This document shows positions 8,787 through 17,594 of a stretch of 18,098 nucleotides of DNA, one piece after another. The notes beneath the pieces were generated by a model. It searched no databases. It was given only the letters and a program-made list of their open reading frames with translations, and had not been told where the DNA came from. The stretch is taken from NCBI GenBank assembly GCA_946539475.1, contig CAMNHM010000045.1, forward strand, positions 1-18,098. Reading direction: 5' to 3'. Position 1 is the first letter of the stretch; every line of letters starts with the position of its first letter. Made by a program: the position numbers and the translations under genes. The stretch comes from an uncultured Prevotellaceae bacterium. Lineage in GTDB: Bacteria; Bacteroidota; Bacteroidia; Bacteroidales; Bacteroidaceae.

Positions 8787-9999
8787 AGAGCACGAGGCCC
8801 TTCAGGTATTCGCCTTCAGGATGGAAGATGTTGATGGGATGGTCGGCCGGCTGGTGCAGCTGGTGCAGGATGCGCACCCGTCGGCGTGCCTGGGCGGCAG
8901 CTGTGAAGACGGCATTGCGGAAGTTGTCCTTGGTGACGACCTGCGAGCAGGAGAACGTGAAGAGTATGCCCCCCGCCTTGATCTTCTCGAAGGCCTTGGC
9001 GTTGAGGCGGGTGTAGCCCTTCAGGGCGTTGTGCAGGGCGGCGCGATGCTTGGCGAAGGCTGGCGGGTCGAGGATGATCAGGTCGTAGGGCTCTGCTGGC
9101 TGGTCGTCGCTGAACATAAAGCTATGCTGTGGCTCGTGAGGGCCTTTGATGCGTGTCTCGAGGAATTTAAAGGCATCTTCGCAGAATGCCTCATGGCGCT
9201 TGTCGTCAGGGAAGTTCAGCTCCACGTTGCGCCGTGTCAGCTCGATGGCCTTTGCCGAGCTGTCGACGGAGTGTACTGCCGTCGCTCCTCCGCGCATGGC
9301 ATAGAAGGAGAATCCGCCCGTGTAGCAGAACATGTTCAGCACGCGGCGTCCGCGGGCATAGTGCTCCAGCAGGCTGCGGTTGTCGCGCTGGTCGACGAAG
9401 AATCCCGTCTTCTGCCCGCTCTGCCAGTCGACGTAGAATCGCAGTCCGTTCTCGAGGGCTGTGTTCTCGTTGCTGCCACCCACGATGAATCCGTTCTCTG
9501 GCTCGATGAAGGGTAGGGTGGTCTCGCTTTTATAGTAGATGCTGCTGATGCGCCCCTGCATGACGTCGGTCAGGGCGCTGGCTATCTGGTGGCGGCAGCG
9601 GTGCATGCCCACGCTGTGAGCCTGCATGACGGCCGTCTGCCCATAGATGTCGACGATGAGTCCGGGCAGCATGTCGCCCTCGCCGTGTACCAGTCGGTAG
9701 GCGGTGGTCTGGGGGTTGTCGACCAGTCCGATGGCCCGTCGGGCGGTGAGCGCCTGTTCGAGTCGTTCGTGCCAGAAGGCGTCGTTGATGGGCTGGTTGT
9801 CGAACGTCAGCACGCGTACGGCAATCGATCCCGGCTGGTAATGGCCGATGGCAATGAACTGTCCGTCGGCTGTCATCACCCTTACGGTGTCACCGTCGCC
9901 GATGCCCTTGTCGGCAGTCTGTATGGCTCCGGAGAATATCCAGGGATGGAAGCGTAGCAGACTCTCTTCCTTTCCTCGTTTCAGGTAGATACTATTCAT
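8776..9999 (-). CDS. rlmI: Class I SAM-dependent rRNA methyltransferase, RlmI-like
   Basis: The 407-residue protein has the RlmI/YccW layout: an N-terminal PUA domain (HPWIFSGAI, residues 18-26), a central EEHEE-like part, and a Rossmann methyltransferase domain. VLNMFCYTGGFSFYAM (220-235) is SAM motif I, DLIILDPPAF (306-315) is motif IV, and FTFSCSQ (347-353) holds the cysteine expected for a 5-methylcytosine enzyme. E. coli RlmI methylates C1962 of 23S rRNA and is about 396 residues long; the same target is inferred here. The frame extends upstream to a TTG at 10017, but ATG 9999 gives the usual N-terminus (MNSIYLKRGKEESL) and is preceded by AAGAAGAG. It overlaps the exonuclease gene by 8 nt. 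Confidence 0.87.
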   Translation of the reverse strand: MNSIYLKRGKEESLLRFHPWIFSGAIQTADKGIGDGDTVRVMTADGQFIAIGHYQPGSIAVRVLTFDNQPINDAFWHERLEQALTARRAIGLVDNPQTTAYRLVHGEGDMLPGLIVDIYGQTAVMQAHSVGMHRCRHQIASALTDVMQGRISSIYYKSETTLPFIEPENGFIVGGSNENTALENGLRFYVDWQSGQKTGFFVDQRDNRSLLEHYARGRRVLNMFCYTGGFSFYAMRGGATAVHSVDSSAKAIELTRRNVELNFPDDKRHEAFCEDAFKFLETRIKGPHEPQHSFMFSDDQPAEPYDLIILDPPAFAKHRAALHNALKGYTRLNAKAFEKIKAGGILFTFSCSQVVTKDNFRNAVFTAAAQARRRVRILHQLHQPADHPINIFHPEGEYLKGLVLYVE

Positions 10000-10621
10000 G
10001 TGGCTCTTCTTTAACAATTAGTTTGTAATCGCCTGTTTCCTTTAGTCTTATCGTCTCTTTGTAGATTTCGATGCATGCCCATGCGTCGGTGGCGGCATAG
10101 AGTTTCTGCTTGTCGCTCAGCACGTCGGCCTCCCAGTTGCTCAGCTGCTGCCGCTTGCTGATTTTCTTCCCAAAGAGGTTGGCAAAGATTTTCTGGAGGC
10201 TCATGTCCTCGATGCCGATCTCGCGGACGAGGGTCTGCACATCGATGAACGTTCCCGTCTCGAAGGGGCCCAGCTTGTGGAGCGAGTTCAGGTCGTCGTG
10301 CCAGGAGAGCCCGATCTTCGTCACCTCGCGGTCCTCCAGCAGGCGTCGGAGGGCTGGTGTCAGCCCAGTGTAGTTCAGCCGGAAGAGGAAGCAGATGTCC
10401 TCTGCCGAAACCTGCAGCAGCGCGGTCTTATGGTTTTGGCCGCGCTTGAACGACGGGCGTGTCTCCGTGTCGAAGCCCAGCAGCGGCTGCCCGAGCAGGA
10501 AGTCCACTGCTCGCTCCGCCTCTCCGGCGGTCAGTACGACGTTTGTGCGCCCCTGGAACTCTGCCACGGGAAGCGTCGCAATCTGAGCCTTGTCGTATTT
10601 GTTGTAGATAACTTTAGACAT
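9992..10621 (-). CDS. DEDDy-type 3'-5' exonuclease domain protein (RNase D-like)
   Basis: This 209-residue protein is a single DnaQ/RNase D-fold exonuclease domain. The DEDDy residues are visible as D51 and E53 (LGFDTETRPSF), D110 (SWHDDLNSL), and Y175 with D179 (YAATDAWACIEIY). Such stand-alone domains trim DNA or RNA 3' ends; the substrate here is unknown. It lacks the HRDC domains of full RNase D. The frame is open back to a TTG at 10651, but two adjacent ATGs at 10624 and 10621 are much better; I chose 10621 (MSKVIYNKYDK), and 10624 adds one methionine. It is the first gene of the minus-strand operon with the rRNA methyltransferase, tilS and the HD protein, so an RNA-processing role is a fair guess. 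Confidence 0.87.
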   Translation of the reverse strand: MSKVIYNKYDKAQIATLPVAEFQGRTNVVLTAGEAERAVDFLLGQPLLGFDTETRPSFKRGQNHKTALLQVSAEDICFLFRLNYTGLTPALRRLLEDREVTKIGLSWHDDLNSLHKLGPFETGTFIDVQTLVREIGIEDMSLQKIFANLFGKKISKRQQLSNWEADVLSDKQKLYAATDAWACIEIYKETIRLKETGDYKLIVKEEPHE

Positions 10622-10640
10622 CATTTTTCTTTTTGAGGTG

Positions 10641-10648
10641 CAAAAATA
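10641..10648 (-). promoter_or_regulatory. Possible -7 element of the exonuclease-rlmI-tilS-HD operon
   Basis: Read on the minus strand this is TATTTTTG, a full match to TAnnTTTG, about 17 nt before the exonuclease start codon. No TTTG occurs at the expected 19-21 nt upstream, so the -33 element is missing or diverged. The leader would be very short (10-15 nt). Confidence 0.4.
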
Positions 10649-10665
10649 CAAAAAAAATGTGATTT

Positions 10666-10699
10666 TTTGATGGTATCTGAGTTTTTTGCGCTAATTTTG
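10666..10699 (+). promoter_or_regulatory. Predicted ftsK promoter
   Basis: TTTG (10666-10669) and TAATTTTG (10692-10699) match the Bacteroidota -33 and -7 elements, with a slightly long 22-nt spacer. Transcription would begin near 10706, leaving a leader of about 22 nt before the ftsK ATG. The -33 element lies about 18 bp from the oppositely directed -7 element, so the two divergent operons share one compact control region. Confidence 0.5.
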
Positions 10700-10727
10700 C
10701 ACAAGAATTAACGAAACATCAACGTAA

Positions 10728-13199
10728 ATGGGTAAAAAGAAGAAGAAAAACAATAAAACTGTTGAACCGCGTCCTTCGCTGCTCGAGGCCCTTGGCCTTG
10801 AGCGCGTGACACAGCTATTCCAGAACGAGCGCCTGCTCATTTTCCTCGGTATGCTGCTCTTTGCCATCTCCTTCTGTATGGTGGTGGCGTTCATCTCGTT
10901 CTTCACCACAGGCAAGGCCGACGTGAGTGTCATCGAGAATCTCCGCGCCGGCGAGCTGGCCAATCAGAATGGCGAGTTCCACAATGCCTGCGGGTCGATA
11001 GGCGCCTATACGGCCTATTTCTTCATCAAGCAGTGTTTTGGCATTCCCGCCTTCCTCGTGCCCGTGTTCATCTTTATGGTGTCGCTGCGGCTGATGAAGG
11101 CCTACAAGCCGAAGCTCCTGAAGTGGTTCATGTGCCTGATGCTCGTGATGATCTGGGCAAGCATCGTGCTGGCGAAGTTTGCTGCACCCTTCTTTGCCGA
11201 CAGCCATTTCTGTCCCGGTGGCGATCATGGTCGCCAGGTGGGGCGCTGGATCGAGGGCTTCGTCGGCACGCCGGGACTGGCAGCCCTGCTCGTCGTCATC
11301 GCCATACTGTTCCTGACCTACGTCAGCAGCGAGACCTACGAGTGGGTGCGTAGGATACTGAACCCGATGAAGTTCCTCGACAAGGTGAAGTTCAAGATCA
11401 CCAACGAGGATCCCACCGAGCCCGTCGACTCCTACGAGAGCCAGATAGAGACTGAGGACGACCCGACGGTCTTCGACGATCCTGCTGCACAGACGGTTGA
11501 GTTCACCGACGACGAGGTGGTCGTCAGCGAGCCTGCTGCTGCCGACATCCCCGTCAAGCCTGTCCGCAGGAAGACGTCCGACGAGGAGATGGAGATGGAC
11601 GTCGAGGTGGCTCAGGGCGAGGAGAAGGCCGACGGCAAGAACCTCGTTGAGGTGGGCGACCAGTTGCTCGAGCCCTACGACCCGAAGCGCGACCTGGAGA
11701 ACTATCGCTATCCGACGCTCGACCTGCTGAAGAAGTACGACGACGACGGCAAGCCCTACATCGACATGGCCGAGCAGACGGCCAACAAGAACCGCATCGT
11801 CGAGGTGCTCCGCACGTTCGGCATCGAGATCAGCAGTATCAAGGCCACTGTGGGTCCCACCATCACGCTCTACGAAATCACGCCAGCCCCGGGTGTGCGC
11901 ATCTCTAAGATCCGCGGCCTCGAGGACGACATCGCCCTCTCGCTGAAGGCGCTGGGCATACGTATCATCGCCCCCATCCCCGGCAAGGGCACCATCGGCG
12001 TCGAGGTGCCGAATGCCAAGGCGAACATCGTGTCGATGGAGTCGATACTCAACTCGAAGAAGTTCCAGGAGACCACGATGGAGCTGCCTTGCGCCATGGG
12101 AAAGACCATCACCAACGAGGTGTTCATGTTCGACCTTGCCAAGGCTCCCCACCTGCTCGTCGCCGGTGCCACCGGACAGGGTAAGTCGGTAGGCCTGAAT
12201 GCCATCCTCACCTCCTTATTATATAAGAAGCACCCTGCCGAGCTGAAGATTGTGCTCGTCGACCCGAAGATGGTCGAGTTCAGCATCTACCGCACCATCG
12301 ACAAGCACTTCCTGGCAGCCCTGCCCGAGGAGGCCGAGAACCCCATCATCACCGATACGTCGAAGGTCATCCGCACCCTGCAGTCGCTCTGCGTCGAGAT
12401 GGACGACCGCTACCAGCTGCTGATGAAGGCCGGCGAGCGTAACATCAAGGACTACAACAAGAAGTTCATTGCCCGCCAGCTCAATCCTGAGCACGGACAT
12501 AAGTACATGCCCTACATCGTCGTCGTCATCGACGAGTATGGCGACCTCATCATGACTGCCGGCAAGGAGATCGAGCTGCCCATCGCACGCATCGCACAGA
12601 AGGCGCGTGCCGTCGGCATCCACATGATCATTGCCACGCAGCGCCCCACGACCAACATCATCACCGGTACGATCAAGGCCAACTTCCCTGCCCGCATCGC
12701 CTTCAAGGTGTCGCAGGGCATCGACTCGAAGACCATTCTCGACCGCATGGGCGCCCAGCAGCTCATCGGACGAGGCGACATGCTCTACCTGCAGGGCAAC
12801 GACCCCATCCGCGTGCAGTGCGCCTTCGTCGACACGCCGGAGGTGGTCAGCATCAACCGCTTCATCCAGCAGCAGCAAGGCTACGCCGAGCCCTTCGTGC
12901 TGCCCGAGCCGGTGGTGGAGGGCAGCGAGGGCGGCGACGATGGCGGCAACGATGTCGACCTGAACCATCTCGACCCGATGTTCGACGATGCTGCCCGCCT
13001 CATCGTCTCCAGCGGCAGCGGCTCCACGAGCCTCATCCAGCGTAAGTTTGCCATCGGCTACAACCGTGCCGGCCGCCTGATGGACATGCTCGAGAAGGCA
13101 GGCGTCGTCGGCGCAGCCCACGGCTCGAAGCCTCGTGAGGTGCTCATCCAGGACGACCTGAGCCTCGAACAGCTCCTGGCCAACCTGCACAACCGCTAG
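10728..13199 (+). CDS. ftsK: DNA translocase FtsK
   Basis: This 823-residue inner-membrane ATPase pumps DNA through the closing division septum and directs chromosome-dimer resolution. A lysine-rich N-terminus (GKKKKKNNK) precedes about four hydrophobic segments near residues 36-60, 95-120, 131-155 and 183-200. An acidic linker of about 100 residues follows. The motor domain has Walker A GATGQGKS (480-487) and Walker B IVVVIDE (D602, E603). The C-terminal gamma domain (about 760-815; SGSGSTSLIQRKFAIGYNRAGRLMD) is the winged helix that reads KOPS-like polarity sites. The length suits Bacteroidota FtsK. ATG 10728 is the natural start, just before the membrane region and about 22 nt from a predicted transcription start. 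The LolA-like gene follows after 61 bp. Confidence 0.96.
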   Translation: MGKKKKKNNKTVEPRPSLLEALGLERVTQLFQNERLLIFLGMLLFAISFCMVVAFISFFTTGKADVSVIENLRAGELANQNGEFHNACGSIGAYTAYFFIKQCFGIPAFLVPVFIFMVSLRLMKAYKPKLLKWFMCLMLVMIWASIVLAKFAAPFFADSHFCPGGDHGRQVGRWIEGFVGTPGLAALLVVIAILFLTYVSSETYEWVRRILNPMKFLDKVKFKITNEDPTEPVDSYESQIETEDDPTVFDDPAAQTVEFTDDEVVVSEPAAADIPVKPVRRKTSDEEMEMDVEVAQGEEKADGKNLVEVGDQLLEPYDPKRDLENYRYPTLDLLKKYDDDGKPYIDMAEQTANKNRIVEVLRTFGIEISSIKATVGPTITLYEITPAPGVRISKIRGLEDDIALSLKALGIRIIAPIPGKGTIGVEVPNAKANIVSMESILNSKKFQETTMELPCAMGKTITNEVFMFDLAKAPHLLVAGATGQGKSVGLNAILTSLLYKKHPAELKIVLVDPKMVEFSIYRTIDKHFLAALPEEAENPIITDTSKVIRTLQSLCVEMDDRYQLLMKAGERNIKDYNKKFIARQLNPEHGHKYMPYIVVVIDEYGDLIMTAGKEIELPIARIAQKARAVGIHMIIATQRPTTNIITGTIKANFPARIAFKVSQGIDSKTILDRMGAQQLIGRGDMLYLQGNDPIRVQCAFVDTPEVVSINRFIQQQQGYAEPFVLPEPVVEGSEGGDDGGNDVDLNHLDPMFDDAARLIVSSGSGSTSLIQRKFAIGYNRAGRLMDMLEKAGVVGAAHGSKPREVLIQDDLSLEQLLANLHNR

Positions 13200-13260
13200 A
13201 GTCCCTTTTTTTACCCCATAAACCTGTTTACATCCGTTCAACACACTATCCAGAAGAACT

Positions 13261-13866
13261 ATGATGAAAAAGATTGTTACAGTCGTCACGGCGCTCCTCC
13301 TCGCAGGAGCATCAGCGATGGCACAGACGGCGCTCAGCGTCCTCGACAAGTGCGCTGCCACCGTCTCGGCAAAGGATGGCGTCACCGCCAACTTCACCAT
13401 GAACAGCGCGCAATACGGCAGCACCGCGGGCACCATCTCCATCAAGGGGCAGAAGTTCTGCATGCAGTCGTCCACGTCGACGATGTGGTTCGACGGCAAG
13501 ACCCTCTGGACCTATATGAAGAGCAACGAGGAGGTCAACATCTCCACCCCGACGGCCCAGCAGCTGCAGTCGCTCAACCCCTACAACTTCATCAACCTCT
13601 ACAAGGCGGGCTACTCCACGACGATGACCACCTCGGCCACGGCCTACACCGTCCACCTCACGTCGACCAACGCCCAGCACAAGATCAGCGAGGGCTTCAT
13701 CACCGTCGACAAGACCACCTATGCCCCCAAGGAGATCAAGCTGTTGCAAGGCACGAAGTGGACGACGTTCACCGTCTCAGGGCTGAAGGCCGAGAAGCTG
13801 GCCGACACTACCTTCCGTTTCAACCCCAGCGCCTATCCCGACGCTGAGGTCATCGACCTGCGCTGA
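13261..13866 (+). CDS. lolA: LolA-like outer-membrane lipoprotein carrier protein
   Basis: This 201-residue protein has an Sec signal peptide (KK, then a hydrophobic stretch, cleavage likely at SAMA|Q between residues 21 and 22). The mature part resembles LolA: an unclosed beta-barrel that carries lipoproteins across the periplasm. Visible cues are ALSVLDKCAATVSAKDGVTANF at the start, the central MWFDGKTLWTYMKSNEEVNIS, and a C-terminal SGLKAEKLADTTFRFNPSAYPDAEVIDLR. Sequence conservation in this family is low, so the assignment rests on overall pattern and length. A second ATG at 13264 is an equally possible start. The gene lies 61 bp after ftsK, a neighbour pairing I recall from other Bacteroidota, with no clear promoter between. 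The next gene starts 5 bp after its stop. Confidence 0.83.
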   Translation: MMKKIVTVVTALLLAGASAMAQTALSVLDKCAATVSAKDGVTANFTMNSAQYGSTAGTISIKGQKFCMQSSTSTMWFDGKTLWTYMKSNEEVNISTPTAQQLQSLNPYNFINLYKAGYSTTMTTSATAYTVHLTSTNAQHKISEGFITVDKTTYAPKEIKLLQGTKWTTFTVSGLKAEKLADTTFRFNPSAYPDAEVIDLR

Positions 13867-13871
13867 CCACT

Positions 13872-15371
13872 ATGACCCGCCTGCAACTCTTCCGGATGCT
13901 TCGCCAGAACGTGAAGCTCAGCGAGAAGCGCCATCCTGCCCTCGAGCAGAGCAAGGTGGCCAAGGTGATGATGTACATCGGCGGAGCCTTCATGGCTGTC
14001 TACATGATCGTCTTCGGCAGCTTCTTCGGACGCCTGGCCGCCGAGGACGACGAGCCGGCAGTGCTGTTCCTCATCCTGCCACTCTTCCTCCTGCTCGACT
14101 TCCTGGGGCGCTTCATGGTGCAGCAGACGCCGCTCGTCTTCTTCAAGCCCTATCTGCTCATGCCCCTGCCCGCCAAGAGCGTCGTGGAGTCCTATCTCGT
14201 GACGATGGTCCTCAGCAGCTACAACTTCCTCTGGCTGGCGCTCTTGCTGCCCTACGCCTACGTATGCATCGTGGCAGGGCTCAACGTCTGGGCGGTGCTT
14301 GCCGTCGTCTGCGGCGGTATGCTCATGGTCATGATCAACAGCCAGTGGTATCTGCTCGTACGCACGCTCATCGTGCGCTCACTGCTATGGTGGTTGCTGC
14401 CCATCGCCGTCTACGGGCTGATGGTGCTGCCCGTCATCCTTGAGGCCGACGACTTCTTCGATTCCATCGAGCGTGTCGTCGAGATGCTCTACAGCGCACC
14501 AGTGCTGTGGCTGCTCGTCGTCGTGCTGCTGGCGGTGCTCCTGGGGCTGATGCTGCTCAACCGCAACATGCAGTACGCCTTCATCTATAGCGAGATTACC
14601 CGCGAGCAGAAGCGACCGGCAGCCATCAAGCACGTCTCCGAGTTCTCCTTCCTCGAGCGATTCGGGCAGAACGGCGAGTATCTCAAGCTAGAGCTGAAGA
14701 GCATCTTCCGCAACAAGACGGTGCGCTCACGCGTGCTGATGAGCCTCGGACTCATCGTCATGCTCTCGGCCCTCATCAGCTATACCGACGTGTACGACGG
14801 GCCGCTCATCCTCAACTTCTGGTGCTACTACTGCTTCTCCATCTACGGCATGACGGCCCTGGTGAAGGTCATGGAACCTGAGGGCAACTACATCGACCTG
14901 CTCATGACGCAGCGCGAGAACATCCTGTCGCTGCTGAAGGCGAAGTACTATTTCCACGTGGCCATACTCGTCGTGCCGCTGCTCATCATGATGCCCGCCG
15001 TCTTCGCCGGAAAGTTCACGTGGCTCATGATGCTGGCCTACCTGCTGCTCACCAGCGGACCCACCTATTTCATACTCTTCCAGCTGGCCGTCTACAACAA
15101 GCAGACGCTGCCCCTCGACGACAAGCTCACGGGCAAGAACGGCGTAGAGAGCGGATTCCAGCTGCTCATCGAGCTCCTGGCGATGCTGGGACCCCTCGTC
15201 ATCGTGGCCGTGCTGCTCTTCGCCACCGACGAGACGACGGCCTATGCCCTCATGGCCGTGCTCGGACTGCTCTTCACCATTGCCCATCCGCTCTGGCTGC
15301 GCAACATCTACAGCCGCATGATGCTCCGCAAGTATGAGAACATGGAGGGCTTCCACGCCACGCGCAGCTAA
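13872..15371 (+). CDS. DUF5687-type multi-pass membrane protein (putative ABC-exporter permease)
   Basis: This 499-residue protein is strongly hydrophobic, with about 11-12 likely membrane spans, for example near residues 33-51, 63-80, 108-130, 136-157, 168-190 and 211-230, and several more after 290. A soluble stretch around 240-285 contains ITREQKRPAAIKHVSEFSFLERFG and EYLKLELKSIFRNKTVR; this pattern recalls the DUF5687 family of Bacteroidota, thought to be permeases of ABC transporters. I recognise the family from memory with moderate confidence. No ATP-binding partner is found in the window, so a transport role is inferred only. The start at ATG 13872 lies 5 bp after the lolA stop, which suggests co-transcription. 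Confidence 0.68.
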   Translation: MTRLQLFRMLRQNVKLSEKRHPALEQSKVAKVMMYIGGAFMAVYMIVFGSFFGRLAAEDDEPAVLFLILPLFLLLDFLGRFMVQQTPLVFFKPYLLMPLPAKSVVESYLVTMVLSSYNFLWLALLLPYAYVCIVAGLNVWAVLAVVCGGMLMVMINSQWYLLVRTLIVRSLLWWLLPIAVYGLMVLPVILEADDFFDSIERVVEMLYSAPVLWLLVVVLLAVLLGLMLLNRNMQYAFIYSEITREQKRPAAIKHVSEFSFLERFGQNGEYLKLELKSIFRNKTVRSRVLMSLGLIVMLSALISYTDVYDGPLILNFWCYYCFSIYGMTALVKVMEPEGNYIDLLMTQRENILSLLKAKYYFHVAILVVPLLIMMPAVFAGKFTWLMMLAYLLLTSGPTYFILFQLAVYNKQTLPLDDKLTGKNGVESGFQLLIELLAMLGPLVIVAVLLFATDETTAYALMAVLGLLFTIAHPLWLRNIYSRMMLRKYENMEGFHATRS

Positions 15372-15407
15372 CACCTACATTACCATAACCAGCATTTCGC
15401 CTGACCA

Positions 15408-17591
15408 ATGAAAAAACTACTATTAGCAGCAGTCCTCTTCGCGGCACTCAGCGCAGAGGCTGCCCGTGCACAGATCCCCTTCGTCAAGGGGACGGCCGTC
15501 GACCGACCGCTCAGTGCCATCGAGCTCGATGCCGACAGCGTCAGCATGACCTTCAGCGGCGACGCCGCTGCCACCCGCCGCCAGCGCGCTGCCAAAGCCG
15601 ATGTCGAGGTGGCCTTCGGCAGCGTAGAGATCGTCGAGGCCCGAGGATGGCTCGAGTCGGCCTTCGTCACGTTCAAGCCCTATCCCGCTGCCCAGGGCTA
15701 TCATGTCTACGTCAAGGGTGGCGACATCGCCGACTATCAGCGCCTCGACGCGTCCCTCGTGCGCAACTATGGCAGCTATGGGCGGGCTGACGCCGTCGGC
15801 CTACGTGCTGCCGACGACTATCGGCTCATGGTCGTACCCACGGATGCGGCGGGCGCCGAGATCCGCTCGGCAGCAACCGTCAGCGAGCCGCTTGACGTGC
15901 GACGCCACGACCGCAGCGGCTTTGCACATTTCGGCTATTCCGACGGCATCGGCGCCTATAAGGACGACGGACGGCTGAAGCCCGGGGCAACGGTGGTCTA
16001 CGTCACCGCCGCCACCGCACGCACCGTCAGCGCCACACTCTCCACGGGCACGTTCACAGGCCTCCAGGCCATCCTTAAGGCCTACGAGAAGGGCAATGTC
16101 ACGACGCCACTCTGCGTGCGCATCATCGGATGCCTCGCAGCTGCCGACATGGACGCACTGGGCAGCACCGCAGAGGGCATCCAGATCAAGGGAAAGAGCA
16201 ACAGCACACCGCTCGACATCACCATCGAGGGCATCGGCAGCGATGCCACCGTGCGCGACATGGGATTCCTCATCCGCAACAGCCGCAGCGTGGAGCTCCG
16301 CAACCTCGCCATCGTCAACTGTCTCGACGACGGGCTCTCCTTCGACACCGACAACCGCCACTGCTGGGCTCACCACATCGACTTCTTCTACGGGCGCAAC
16401 AAGGGCGGCGACCAGGCCAAGGGCGACGGATCGCTCGACGTGAAGACCAACTCGCAGTACATCACCTTCTCATACAATCATTTCTGGGACAGCGGCAAGT
16501 CGTCGCTCTGCGGAATGAAGAGCGAGGCAGGGCCCAACTACATCACCTACCACCACAACTGGTTCGACCATAGCGACTCGCGGCATCCACGCGTGCGGAC
16601 GATGAGCGTACACGTCTACAACAACTACTACGACGGCATCGCCAAGTATGGGGCAGGAGCCACCTCCGGCAGCAGCATCTTCATGGACCGCAACTACTTC
16701 CGCAACTGCAACAAGCCCATGCTCATCTCGCTGCAGGGCACCGACACCAAGATGGGCACCGACCTCACGTCGGCACCCTCCTTCTCCGACGAGTCGGGCG
16801 GCGTCATCAAGGCCTATGGCAACGTCTTTGCCGAGCAGTCGAAGAATTTCCGATATGCCACCTATCAGCAGAACGCCGTGGAGTTCGACGCCTACGAGGT
16901 CAGCGACCCGCAGCAGGCCGTACCCGCCGAGGTGAAGGCGAAGGCGGGAGGGACGTCGTACGACAATTTCGACACCACGCCACAGCTGATGTACGCCTAT
17001 CAGGCCGACGAGGCCAGCGACGTGCCCGCCGTCGTCACCGGATGGTATGGTGCCGGACGCCTGGCGCACGGCGACCTGCAGTGGACCTTCAACAATGCCA
17101 CCGACGATGCCAGCTCGGCTGTCGAAGCCAACCTCGCCGCCGCCGTCCAGGGCTACCGCTCGTCGCTCGTCGGCATCTTCGGCGCCGACCCGCTGCCCGC
17201 CGACACCACCCAGCAGGGCAGCGATCCGCAGCCCGTCGAGGGCACCATCCTATGCACCTTCGACAAGTCGGGGCAGCCGTCGAGCCCGCTCTTCACCGTC
17301 ACGGGCAACGGCTCCAACTCGAAGGGCACCATCGTCGTCGACGGACAGACGCTCACCACCTGCCTGAAGATGGAGTCGGCCACCAGCGTACGCTTCACCC
17401 TGGCCGAGCCCATGCGCATGACCCTCTATTTCGGCCCTCAGGAGACGGCAAGCATCAAGATCAACGGCACGAAGATAGCAGGCACCTCCAACACCTACAC
17501 ACAGCTCCTCCAGCCCGCCGACTACGAACTCACGAAGGACAAGTCGGTCAACCTCTTCGCCATCAAGCTGGAGCCCGTCGGCGGCGAGTAA
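15408..17591 (+). CDS. Secreted pectate lyase, polysaccharide lyase family 1, with extra N- and C-terminal domains
   Basis: This 727-residue protein probably cleaves homogalacturonan by beta-elimination. A Sec signal peptide (MKKLLLAAVLFAALSAEAARA, cleavage near residue 21) indicates export; there is no lipobox. Residues about 65-160 look like a fibronectin-III-like module (AFVTFKPYPAAQGYHVYVKG). The family-1 parallel beta-helix spans about 165-590. Conserved pieces are GDGSLDVKTNSQYITFSYN (D340 and D344 as candidate calcium ligands) and SDSRHPRVR, whose R392 and R397 match the catalytic and substrate arginines of PelC-type enzymes. A linker (about 597-612) joins a C-terminal beta-rich module of about 115 residues that looks like a carbohydrate-binding domain; I cannot assign its family. 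No type IX secretion tail is evident. The gene starts 36 bp after the DUF5687 gene without a clear promoter, and no SusC/SusD pair is in the window. Confidence 0.9.
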   Translation: MKKLLLAAVLFAALSAEAARAQIPFVKGTAVDRPLSAIELDADSVSMTFSGDAAATRRQRAAKADVEVAFGSVEIVEARGWLESAFVTFKPYPAAQGYHVYVKGGDIADYQRLDASLVRNYGSYGRADAVGLRAADDYRLMVVPTDAAGAEIRSAATVSEPLDVRRHDRSGFAHFGYSDGIGAYKDDGRLKPGATVVYVTAATARTVSATLSTGTFTGLQAILKAYEKGNVTTPLCVRIIGCLAAADMDALGSTAEGIQIKGKSNSTPLDITIEGIGSDATVRDMGFLIRNSRSVELRNLAIVNCLDDGLSFDTDNRHCWAHHIDFFYGRNKGGDQAKGDGSLDVKTNSQYITFSYNHFWDSGKSSLCGMKSEAGPNYITYHHNWFDHSDSRHPRVRTMSVHVYNNYYDGIAKYGAGATSGSSIFMDRNYFRNCNKPMLISLQGTDTKMGTDLTSAPSFSDESGGVIKAYGNVFAEQSKNFRYATYQQNAVEFDAYEVSDPQQAVPAEVKAKAGGTSYDNFDTTPQLMYAYQADEASDVPAVVTGWYGAGRLAHGDLQWTFNNATDDASSAVEANLAAAVQGYRSSLVGIFGADPLPADTTQQGSDPQPVEGTILCTFDKSGQPSSPLFTVTGNGSNSKGTIVVDGQTLTTCLKMESATSVRFTLAEPMRMTLYFGPQETASIKINGTKIAGTSNTYTQLLQPADYELTKDKSVNLFAIKLEPVGGE

Positions 17592-17594
17592 TGG

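Noticed and set aside
9999..10017. TTG start adding six residues to the RlmI-like protein
   Set aside because: It would deepen the overlap with the exonuclease gene. ATG 9999 gives the conserved N-terminus and has a purine-rich ribosome site.
13200..13260. Intrinsic terminator after ftsK at the T-run 13206-13212
   Set aside because: No GC-rich hairpin precedes the T-run, so I do not call a terminator there.
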